Source: Mesorhizobium sp. 113-3-3
GTDB taxonomy: Bacteria; Pseudomonadota; Alphaproteobacteria; Rhizobiales; Rhizobiaceae
Length of the DNA: 64,000 nt
Assembly: GCF_016756495.1 (NCBI RefSeq)
Contig: NZ_AP023243.1
Location: 3,910,501-3,974,500, forward strand
Direction: 5' to 3'
In this document: piece after piece, positions 53,813 through 62,694 of the stretch
How the letters are laid out: each line of letters begins with the position of its first letter
Position numbering within the stretch: the stretch's first letter is position 1
Position numbers and translations under genes: made by a program
Notes under the pieces: model-generated
Told to the model about the DNA's origin: nothing
Databases searched by the model: none
What the model saw: only the letters and a program-made list of their open reading frames with translations

Positions 53813-56800
53813 CTAGTGCAGGCGCCCGCTGGCGTGGGCCAGCATGGTGTAGACCTTGCCGGTATCCGACGTCAGGTAGGTCTGCGCCATGATGTTGTCG
53901 CGGTCGTTGCGCGAGACATCCTTGAGCAGCTTCTCGAAGTCGTCGCAGTAACGGTCGACGGCGGCGCGGAATTCGGCCTCGCCCTGATATTTGCGGCGGA
54001 TTTCGTCGAACGTCTGCTGACCCTTGAGCGTGTAGAGCCGGCGCGTGAAGACGTCCCGTTCGCCGCGCCGATAGCGGTTCCACAACTCGATCGAAGCATC
54101 GTGGTCGATGGCCCGTGCGATGTCGACGGACAGCGAGTTCAGCGATTCCACGACATGCAGCGGCGAGCGCTGGGCAGGGGCCGCGCGCGGTGCTTCCGCC
54201 GGCGCCGAGGGTGGTGCTGCCGGCCTGAGATCGGCATCGTTCGATGCCGCGGTCAGCAGGTCGCGCACCCAGCCGCCCTGCGGCGTGCGGGCGCCGGCGT
54301 CAGGACGCTGGCGCGGTGCCGCCTCGGCCGGACGCTCGAGATCGAGCGTGCCGCGCAGCGAGGCGCCGCCCAGCGGCGCCTGAGGCGTACGCAGCTCCGG
54401 CTGCGGAGCCGGCGCGCGGCGCGGCGGCTCGGCAGGACGTGCCGCCGGCGCTTGCGGGGCCGGGCGCAGATTGCGTGGCTCCGAGGTGTCGCCACCGCCG
54501 CGGCCGGACTTGGCGACGATGTCGGAGAGCTCCTTCAGGGCGTTGATCTGCTCGGAAACGGCGCGGCGGATGGCGGAGGTCGATTCCTTGGCCTCTTCCG
54601 GCATCTCGATGACGCCTTTCTTCAGCTCGGCGCGGGTGAGGTCGAGTTCGCTCTTGATAGAACCTGCGGTGCGCCGCATTTCCTCGGTCGCGTCGGCGAA
54701 GCGCTTGGTTGCCGAATCGACCACGTCGGTGATGGCGTTGCGGATCTTGTCGGCCGACTCCATCGTCTTGCCTTCGGCGTTCTGCAGCGTCTGGCCGACG
54801 AGGTTTTCGAACGAGCGCATGACCCTTTCGAGATCTTCCGACTTCTTGACCAGGCCGACGGCGAGATCCTCGAGCGACGACTGTCTTTCCAGCGTGTGCT
54901 CGAGATTGCTCTGGGCCGAGCTCAACAGGTCCGAGGCGCTGGCCAGCAGACGGCTGTGCTCATCGAACTTGGTGGCAATCGAGGCCACTTCGCGCAAGGT
55001 CGACGATGACAGTTCCGTCAGCCTTGTCGTGTTCGAATCGACCAGACGCGCCGAACTGGCGAAGGTCTGCGCCGCCTTTTCGGTGGTGGCCGCGAAGCTC
55101 TGCGTGCTGCCGGTCAGGCGTTCGTCGACCTGGCCGAGATTGACCGCGGCCTGCTCGATCAGCTGACCGAGCTGCGAGCTGGACTTGGTCATGCGGCCGA
55201 TGAGATCGGCAACGCTGTCGGACAGCGACGAGCGGGCGCCTTCGACCGCCGACAAAGTCTCGGCGGTGCGGCTGGCGAGTGCGTTGACCAAGGCGGCATT
55301 TTCGCTGCGCAGCTTCTCGGTGGCGCGCTCGGTGACCTCTTCCATGCTCTTTTGCAGTTCCGAGCCGCCCTGGGCGAAGCGCTCGACCAGAGGCCGCGCG
55401 GTTTCGTCGAGGATTTTCGACATTTCGGCCGACCGCGCCGCAAGCATGGTGTTGAGTTCGCGGGTGTTGGCGCCGATCGTCTTGGCGGCATCGTTGGTGC
55501 TCTGGCCGATATGCTGGCCAACAGCGGTAAAGGTCTCGGCGATCACATTGGCGCGCGAAACGAGCTGCGCCTCGGCGCTCGACACCTGCTCGTTGAGCCT
55601 CTGGCCCATCGTCTCGGTGGTGTAGGCGAGGCGGTTCTCGACGCTGGCGATCTGCTCCTCGACACGGGCGGCCGCGGCCGCCGCGCTCGACGCAAGGCGC
55701 TCGTCGGCGCCGGCAAGTGCCTGCTCGATTTCGCGGGCGTGCACGGCCAGTTCCTGGCCGGTCTGGCGCGCGCGGTCGGCAACCTTCTGCTCGGTAGTGG
55801 CGAAAGCCCCGACGATGGTCTGCGCGTGCTCGCCGATCGTCGACGAGCTGTCGGCGATGCGCGCGACCAGGCGCTGGTCGGCCTCGTCGAAGATGCGGCC
55901 GATTTCCGACGCGCGGTTGGACAGCGCGTCCGAGCCTTCGGCGATGCGCGAGACCAGTTGCTGGTCGGCGGCGTCGAAGATGCGGCCAAGGTCCGAGGCG
56001 CGGGCAGCGAGCGCCTCGGCGGATTCGCCGATGCGCACGCCGAGCCGCTGGTCGGCGCTCTCGAAGTTGCGCAGGATGTCGCCGGCGCGTGCGGCCAGCG
56101 ACTGTGCGGTCTCGATGGCGCGTGCGACCAGTTTCTGGTCGGCCGCGTCGAACGTGCCGGCGATCTCGCCTGCACGAGCCGCCAGATGATCCGCGGTATC
56201 CTGGGCGCGGGCAGCGAGCTGCTCGGCCGTTTCCTGGGCACGGGCGGCGAGCTTCTGGTCCGCCAGCTCGAAGGTGCCGGCGATTTCGCCGGCTCGGGCG
56301 GCCAGCTGATCGGCGGTTTCGTGGGCACGCGCCAGCAGCGAGCTGGAGGTGTCGTCCGCACGGGCGAGCAAAGCGTTGGACGTATCTTCGGCTCGGGCGT
56401 GGAGGCGACGATCGGCTTCCTCGAAGGTGCGGGCAATGTCTTCGGCTCGCGCCAAAAGCGCTGCCGAGGTCTGTTCAGCGCGCTCGGCGATCTTGCGGTC
56501 GGCGTCGCTGAAGGCCGCACCGGCCTGCTCATGCAGCGTGCTGGTGACTTCCAGGACCTTGTCGCGCAAGGCGCCGGCAACGAAGACCGCGCTCTTCTCG
56601 AGCACGCTGCGAACGTTGTCGACGCCGGTCGTGAGCGCGCGCTCCATGGTTCCGGCGCGTTCCTCGATGATGCCGGTCTGACGGCTGAACGCCTGCTCGA
56701 TCTTCTCCACATCGGCGGCGATCGCGGCCGAAATGTCGGTGCTCCTGGCGGCGATCTGGTCGATGTGGCCGGAAAGCGAGCGGTCGACCTCCTTGCGGGT

Positions 56801-59800
56801 CTCGGCGAGCTTGCCGAGATCGTCTTCCAGCGCGCGGCTCAGCATGTTGCGGCCTTCGGCCAGCTTGCCGACATGGCCGGCGATGACGCCGTCGATATCG
56901 CCGCGGCTTTCGCTCAGCATCTGCAGGTCGGCTTCGAGGGCGCGCTTGAGAATGTCGCGGCCTTCGGCCAGCTTCTCGACCTGGCCGGCAACCAGGCCGT
57001 CGATGCTCGAACGGCTCTCGGCCAGCTTGGCGAGATCGGCTTCGAGGGCGCGTTTGAGAACGTCGCGGCCTTCGGCCAGCTTCTCGACCTGGCCGGCGAC
57101 CAGGCCGTCGATGCTCGAACGGCTTTCGGCCAGCTTGGCGAGATCATCCTCCAGCGCCCTCGACAGGGTCGAGCGCTCCTGGACAAGCCTGTCGGCGTGG
57201 CTGCTGACCAGGCCGCTGACGCTCTCGAGATCGGCTTCAAGGGCACGTGCGAACTGGGCGCGGTCATCGACGAGCTTCTGAGACTGGTCGGCAACGGTAC
57301 TCCGGATTGTATTGAGGTCAGTTTCCAAAGCCCGTTTGAGGATATCCCGGCCTTCGGCAAGCTTCTCGACCTGGCCGGAAACCAGCCCGTCGATGCTCGA
57401 CCGGCTCTCGGCGAGTTTGGCCAGATCGTCTTCCAACGCCCTGGACAGCGTCGACCGGTCTTGCACCAGCTTTTCGCCATGGGAATTGACGAGGCTGTTG
57501 ACGCTTTCGAGATCGGCTTCCAGCGCCCGGGCGAATTGGGCGCGGTCGTCGACCAGCTTCTGCGACTGGTCGGCAACGGTGCTCTTAATGGTGTTGAGGT
57601 CGGCTTCGAGGGCGCGCTTGAGAATGTCGCGGCCTTCGGCCAGCTTCTCGACCTGACCGGCAACCAGGCCGTCGATGCTGGAGCGGCTTTCGGCGAGCTT
57701 TGCGAGGTCATCCTCGAGAGCCTTCGACAAGGTCGAACGATCCTGAACCAGCCTGTTCATATGGTCGGCGATGACGCTGTTCACATTCTGCAGGTCGGCT
57801 TCAAGGACCCGCGAAAGCTGTCCGCGATCCTCCGCCAGTCTTTCCGACTGGCTCGATATGACACCCTTGATTGTGTTGAGGTCCGATTCCAGCGCCCGCC
57901 TGAGAATGTCGCGGCCTTCGGCCAGCTTCTCGACCTGACCGGCGACGAGGCCGTCGATGCTCGAGCGGCTTTCGGCCAGCTTGGCAAGGTCGGCCTCGAG
58001 CGTCTGCGACAGCAGGCTGCGGTCGCTGGCAAGCCTTCCCGAGTGATCGTCGAGCAGGCCCCTGATGCCCGAGAGGTCGTCCTCGAGCGAACGACCGAGT
58101 TGGCTGCGGTCTTCCACCAGCTTTGCCGAATGCGCCTCGATCAGGCCCTTGATGCCGGCAATATCGTTTTCCAGGGCCCTGGCGAGCACCGCGCGGCCCT
58201 CGGCGATCTTCTCGACCTGGCCGGCGACCAGCCCGTCAATGCTGGCGCGGCTGTCGGACAATTTGCCGAGGTCGGCTTCCAGGGCGCGCGACAGGATGTT
58301 GCGGCCTTCAGCGAGTTTTCCAACATGGCCGGCGACCATTTCATCAATGATCGTACGGGCTTGCACGAGCTTTCCTGAGTCTTCGTTGAGAGCCAGCGAA
58401 AGCCGGTTGCGGCCTTCTTCCAGCCGTTCGAGATGGCTGCCAAGCGATGCGTCGATGGCGGCGCGCGATTCGTTGACCTTGCGCAGATCCTCTTCGAGGG
58501 CGCGCGCGATCAGGCTGCGGCCTTCGGCCAGCTTCTGCACCTGGTTGGTCACGGCGGCATCGATGCCGGCGCGGCCTTCGGCGAATTTCTCCAGGTCCGC
58601 CTGCATAGCGGCTGCCATGCGCTCGCGGCTTTCGGACAGCTTGCGGCTGTGGTTCTCGACGGCTTCCTCGATGCCGACGCGGGCGTCGGCAAGCCGCTGT
58701 ATGTCGCTGTCGAAGGAACGCGAGACGACATGACGCGCCGCTTCCATGCGGCCGGCAAAGTCGCTGGCGCGGGCCTCCAGCATGCTCGATGTCGAGGTGA
58801 CGATGTCGGCCATGTCGGCGCCGATCTGCGTCTTGCCCTGATCGATCATCGCAGCCAGCGTATCCTTGCTTTCGGCGAAGGTGTGGGCGATTTCGCGGGC
58901 GCGCTCGACCAGCGTCTCGTTGATCTGGCGGGCGCGGGCCTCGAGCGCGGCGTTGAGCTTCTGCGTGCCGGTGTCGAGTGCCTCGGCGCGGGTCTGGAAC
59001 TCGCTGATCAGCGCCTGGCCGCGTTCGGCGAGCGTGCGCTCGATGCCGTTGAGGCTGGCTTCGAATTCCGAATTGAGAGTGCGCGCGGCGCCGCCAAGCA
59101 GCGACACCATGCCGGTCGTGCGATCGTCGAGCAGATCGGTCAGCGACCGGGTCAGACCGTCCGTTGTGTCCGTCAGCTTGGCAATGCGCGTGTCGAGAAG
59201 GCTGGCGAAGGCCTCGCCGGAGGTCGAAAGCCTGTCGGTGATGTTCTCGAGCCGGCCCTCCACCGAATCGAAGATCGACATCGAGCTTTCATTGATGCGA
59301 TCGATGAGCGTGTCGCCGGAATTGGTGATCGTCATCGACAGCTTGGTCGATGCATTGAGGATCGAGTCGCGGATGATGTCGCTGGCGGCGCCGATTTCGT
59401 CCTTGAGCGTCTCATGCGCACCGGCGATCGAGGCGCGGACGCGTTCGGCATGGGTGACGACCGCCTCGCGCTCGCTGCCGAGCCCGTCGACCAGCGAACG
59501 GATGCGGGTTTCGTTTTCCGAATAGGAGCGCTCGATCTGGTTGACTTCGCTGTGGACCAGCGTTTCCAGTTCGACGGCACGGGCCAGCGTGCGTTCGATG
59601 CCTTCGCCCATGGCCGCCACCTCGCGGCGAACGGCCTGGCCGATCATCATGACGCGATCCTGCGCCATGTTTTCAGGCTCGGTCAGGCGGAAAGCCACTT
59701 CCGTCATCGACTGGGCGGCAATGCGCATGTCCTGGGCGCGGCGAATCATGGCCGCGAAGGCCCAGAACAGGATGATCGGCACGATCGCCGCGACGGCGAG

Positions 59801-60337
59801 GCCAATCAGCTCGGGACGGGCAAGGAACTGGTCGAGGGTGCGAATCTTCCAGATGCTCGGTCCGAACAGCAGGTTGGCGAGCCCGCCGGCGCCCGCGATC
59901 CAGGCGAGCGAGACAAAGGCGACGATCCAGTAGACGGTGTTGGAGGCGCGCCGGTTGAGGCTGTGCAGGAGGGTCTTGTAATCCTTCTGGCGATCGTCAT
60001 TGGCCGGCGCAAAGCCCGTGGGCTGCGTGCCATTGCCATTGCGTGTCTCCACAGGGCGCAGTTCGGCCGGCTTGGCCTTCGGCGCGGCATTCGCGGGCTG
60101 ATTGGCAATGGGGGCGGCCTGATTGGCGGCGGGCGCCGGCTTCTGGTTGCGTCCCTCGCGGGCCAGCTCGTCGGCGGCCTGGGATATCTGCGCTTCCAGA
60201 TCTTCCATCGAAGCCGCGATATCGAGATCACCGCTGCCGATATCGCCGCTGAGGTCGAGATCGAGCGCTTTTTCCAGTTCCCTGGCCACGTCGCTGTCGA
60301 GATTTCTCGTCGTCGTCGTCGTTGGTTTCTTTGCCAT
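53813..60337 (-). CDS. gpr: Giant polar-growth coiled-coil protein (GPR / RgsE type)
   Basis: A 2174-residue membrane-anchored protein. Residues 1-60 are acidic, 65-115 are Ala/Pro/Asn rich, and two membrane helices follow (about 134-156 and 177-198). The next 1650 residues are almost pure amphipathic helix in repeated 29- and 36-residue units, and after a Pro/Arg/Ala-rich linker (about 1920-2040) a conserved C-terminal domain ends in ...SDTGKVYTMLAHASGRLH. Size, apolipoprotein-like repeats and membrane anchor match the Growth Pole Ring protein of Agrobacterium and RgsE of Sinorhizobium, needed for polar growth. ATG 60337 (MAKKPTTTTTRN) is supported by GCGAAGG; a longer frame to 60454 is not. 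Confidence 0.88.
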   Translation of the reverse strand: MAKKPTTTTTRNLDSDVARELEKALDLDLSGDIGSGDLDIAASMEDLEAQISQAADELAREGRNQKPAPAANQAAPIANQPANAAPKAKPAELRPVETRNGNGTQPTGFAPANDDRQKDYKTLLHSLNRRASNTVYWIVAFVSLAWIAGAGGLANLLFGPSIWKIRTLDQFLARPELIGLAVAAIVPIILFWAFAAMIRRAQDMRIAAQSMTEVAFRLTEPENMAQDRVMMIGQAVRREVAAMGEGIERTLARAVELETLVHSEVNQIERSYSENETRIRSLVDGLGSEREAVVTHAERVRASIAGAHETLKDEIGAASDIIRDSILNASTKLSMTITNSGDTLIDRINESSMSIFDSVEGRLENITDRLSTSGEAFASLLDTRIAKLTDTTDGLTRSLTDLLDDRTTGMVSLLGGAARTLNSEFEASLNGIERTLAERGQALISEFQTRAEALDTGTQKLNAALEARARQINETLVERAREIAHTFAESKDTLAAMIDQGKTQIGADMADIVTSTSSMLEARASDFAGRMEAARHVVSRSFDSDIQRLADARVGIEEAVENHSRKLSESRERMAAAMQADLEKFAEGRAGIDAAVTNQVQKLAEGRSLIARALEEDLRKVNESRAAIDASLGSHLERLEEGRNRLSLALNEDSGKLVQARTIIDEMVAGHVGKLAEGRNILSRALEADLGKLSDSRASIDGLVAGQVEKIAEGRAVLARALENDIAGIKGLIEAHSAKLVEDRSQLGRSLEDDLSGIRGLLDDHSGRLASDRSLLSQTLEADLAKLAESRSSIDGLVAGQVEKLAEGRDILRRALESDLNTIKGVISSQSERLAEDRGQLSRVLEADLQNVNSVIADHMNRLVQDRSTLSKALEDDLAKLAESRSSIDGLVAGQVEKLAEGRDILKRALEADLNTIKSTVADQSQKLVDDRAQFARALEADLESVNSLVNSHGEKLVQDRSTLSRALEDDLAKLAESRSSIDGLVSGQVEKLAEGRDILKRALETDLNTIRSTVADQSQKLVDDRAQFARALEADLESVSGLVSSHADRLVQERSTLSRALEDDLAKLAESRSSIDGLVAGQVEKLAEGRDVLKRALEADLAKLAESRSSIDGLVAGQVEKLAEGRDILKRALEADLQMLSESRGDIDGVIAGHVGKLAEGRNMLSRALEDDLGKLAETRKEVDRSLSGHIDQIAARSTDISAAIAADVEKIEQAFSRQTGIIEERAGTMERALTTGVDNVRSVLEKSAVFVAGALRDKVLEVTSTLHEQAGAAFSDADRKIAERAEQTSAALLARAEDIARTFEEADRRLHARAEDTSNALLARADDTSSSLLARAHETADQLAARAGEIAGTFELADQKLAARAQETAEQLAARAQDTADHLAARAGEIAGTFDAADQKLVARAIETAQSLAARAGDILRNFESADQRLGVRIGESAEALAARASDLGRIFDAADQQLVSRIAEGSDALSNRASEIGRIFDEADQRLVARIADSSSTIGEHAQTIVGAFATTEQKVADRARQTGQELAVHAREIEQALAGADERLASSAAAAAARVEEQIASVENRLAYTTETMGQRLNEQVSSAEAQLVSRANVIAETFTAVGQHIGQSTNDAAKTIGANTRELNTMLAARSAEMSKILDETARPLVERFAQGGSELQKSMEEVTERATEKLRSENAALVNALASRTAETLSAVEGARSSLSDSVADLIGRMTKSSSQLGQLIEQAAVNLGQVDERLTGSTQSFAATTEKAAQTFASSARLVDSNTTRLTELSSSTLREVASIATKFDEHSRLLASASDLLSSAQSNLEHTLERQSSLEDLAVGLVKKSEDLERVMRSFENLVGQTLQNAEGKTMESADKIRNAITDVVDSATKRFADATEEMRRTAGSIKSELDLTRAELKKGVIEMPEEAKESTSAIRRAVSEQINALKELSDIVAKSGRGGGDTSEPRNLRPAPQAPAARPAEPPRRAPAPQPELRTPQAPLGGASLRGTLDLERPAEAAPRQRPDAGARTPQGGWVRDLLTAASNDADLRPAAPPSAPAEAPRAAPAQRSPLHVVESLNSLSVDIARAIDHDASIELWNRYRRGERDVFTRRLYTLKGQQTFDEIRRKYQGEAEFRAAVDRYCDDFEKLLKDVSRNDRDNIMAQTYLTSDTGKVYTMLAHASGRLH
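55838..56305 (-). repeat. 29-residue helical repeats in the GPR-type protein
   Basis: At least five 87-base units that encode LAARAGEIAGTFDAADQKL-type repeats with period 29 residues (units begin at 56305, 56185, 56098, 56011 and 55924 on the minus strand), with an 11-residue insertion between the first two. Conserved positions are the LAARA start and the DQ(K/R)L before the middle. They are degenerate at the DNA level. Confidence 0.8.
56708..58591 (-). repeat. 36-residue repeat array with nested 94-residue units
   Basis: From 58591 to 58268 there are three 108-base units (36 residues each), then four 282-base higher-order units at 58267-57986, 57985-57704, 57703-57422 and 57421-57140, then four more 108-base units down to 56708. 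Each 282-base unit encodes one 36-residue repeat (KLAESRSSIDGLVAGQVEKL type) plus two 29-residue repeats. The CTTCGGCCAG landmark recurs at 57634, 57352 and 57070 with exact 282-base spacing. Confidence 0.88.
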
Positions 60338-60607
60338 GCCTTCGCTACCCTGTACTAGCTGCCGCGGGCTTATAATTGTCTTTGTCGTACCCCGCGCAGG
60401 AGGCTGAAAATGGACCCCTCGTATCGTAATGACACAGGGGGGTAAAGAAAACATGCATTCCGCGGGATACGTAAAACTTTAAATATAAGGTTAACGGAAG
60501 CGTGATTTGGGCGCCGCTTTCGCAACATTTTTCCGGGCCATCCATTAACCCGTTGTCCATTGGATTCGCCTAGTTTTCAGGCGGCCGAAGAAACGGAGTT
60601 CGAGTTC

Positions 60608-60976
60608 ATGCGTGGCGAAAGCGGCATTGCCTTTTCAATGCCCGGAGGCGACGTCTCGGGAACCAGGCAGTCCCGACCGGTCGATTTGGCACACCTTGCC
60701 CGGCAGACGATGGGCGACCGCGCCCTCGAGCAAGAGGTGCTGGCGCTGTTTGTACAGCAGGCGCTGTCGGTACGCGACAAAATAGTCGATGCCGATCTCA
60801 AGGACCGGCTTCTGCTGGCGCATGGGTTGAAGGGGTCGGCTCGCGGCGTCGGTGCCTTTGCCATCGCCGATTGTGCCACCGAGATCGAGCGGCAGCCGGA
60901 TAACGCCCAGACCCTCAAGCGGCTCGGCAAACTGATCGACGAAGTGCGCGATTTCATCGCCGCCATCAATCGCTGA
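60608..60976 (+). CDS. Orphan histidine phosphotransfer (Hpt) protein
   Basis: A 122-residue protein whose C-terminal two thirds is an Hpt helical bundle. The phosphorylatable histidine is H72 in LLLAHGLKGSARGVGAF. No kinase or response regulator gene is next to it, so it is an orphan shuttle. The start is taken as ATG 60608 (MRGESGIAFS); the frame opens at TTG 60560. It is divergent from the GPR-type gene across 270 bases that would hold both promoters. Confidence 0.87.
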   Translation: MRGESGIAFSMPGGDVSGTRQSRPVDLAHLARQTMGDRALEQEVLALFVQQALSVRDKIVDADLKDRLLLAHGLKGSARGVGAFAIADCATEIERQPDNAQTLKRLGKLIDEVRDFIAAINR

Positions 60977-61075
60977 CCCGGTTTGTGGAAAAACGTCACG
61001 GAGCGGCGCTTTCGCGCGGCAGTTGACTTGTCTGCCGGAGTGATTATCTCGGGCGAAACTCCCTTCAGGTGACAA

Positions 61076-61396
61076 ATGACCAAGCTGACCTTCTTTGCCC
61101 ATGACGGCACACAATTCGACGTGGACGCCGAAAACGGCTCGACGGTCATGGAAAACGCCATCCGCAACGCCGTGCCGGGGATCGAGGCGGAGTGCGGCGG
61201 CGCCTGCGCCTGCGCCACCTGCCATGTCTATGTCGACGAGGCCTGGACGGCGGAAGTGGGCGAGCCGGAGGCGATGGAAGAGGACATGCTGGACTTCGCC
61301 TACGACGTCCAACCGAACTCGCGGCTGTCCTGCCAGATCAAGGTGCGCGACGCGCTTGACGGCCTGGTTGTGCGGGTGCCCGAGCGCCAGGGCTAA
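61076..61396 (+). CDS. [2Fe-2S] ferredoxin, adrenodoxin/FdxB type
   Basis: A 106-residue electron carrier. The cluster ligands are the CxxxxxCxxC of [15 protein letters not shown] plus the distal cysteine in LSCQIKV. The [12 protein letters not shown] helix before the fourth ligand is typical of adrenodoxin-type ferredoxins. AGGTGA precedes the ATG. The gene for a ferredoxin-NADP reductase follows 257 bases later on the same strand, with only a palindromic repeat between them, so the two may form one redox chain, perhaps for a P450 or Fe-S assembly. Confidence 0.93.
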   Translation: MTKLTFFAHDGTQFDVDAENGSTVMENAIRNAVPGIEAECGGACACATCHVYVDEAWTAEVGEPEAMEEDMLDFAYDVQPNSRLSCQIKVRDALDGLVVRVPERQG

Positions 61397-61563
61397 GGCG
61401 TGTTGATATTCAGGTGATGCCGGCCTGCAAACGGCGGTTTCCTGCGCTTCCCCGTTCTACTGCGTCGCAGTAGAACTGAGCTCACGTACGAAAAGTACGC
61501 TCCGCTCCGGTTCTCGGAACCCACCGTTTTCGGCTCGGCCTGACCTGTATCTCAATACGCCTT
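61395..61563. repeat. Long intergenic palindromic element between ferredoxin and reductase
   Basis: A 169-base imperfect inverted repeat. The outer arms AAGGCGTGTTGATATTCAGG (from 61395, overlapping the ferredoxin stop) and CCTGTATCTCAATACGCCTT (to 61563) match at about 18 of 23 positions. Two smaller hairpins sit in the centre: GTTCTACTGC-GTC-GCAGTAGAAC (61454-61476, perfect) and CGTAC-N5-GTACG (61485-61499). This mosaic form is typical of rhizobial intergenic palindromes. No ORF. Confidence 0.8.
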
Positions 61564-61587
61564 CAGCCTACACTCCATTTCTTTTGA

Positions 61588-62685
<1,098 letters not shown>

Positions 62686-62694
62686 AGAGCGCTT

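Noticed and set aside
56708..58591. Regular repeats that could suggest a CRISPR-like array
   Set aside because: They are inside an open coding frame, in multiples of three and without unique spacers; they encode helical protein repeats.
55352..60358. Plus-strand frames of 1008 and 641 codons opposite the giant polar protein gene
   Set aside because: Antisense shadows of a repetitive gene; their repeats only mirror those of the real frame.
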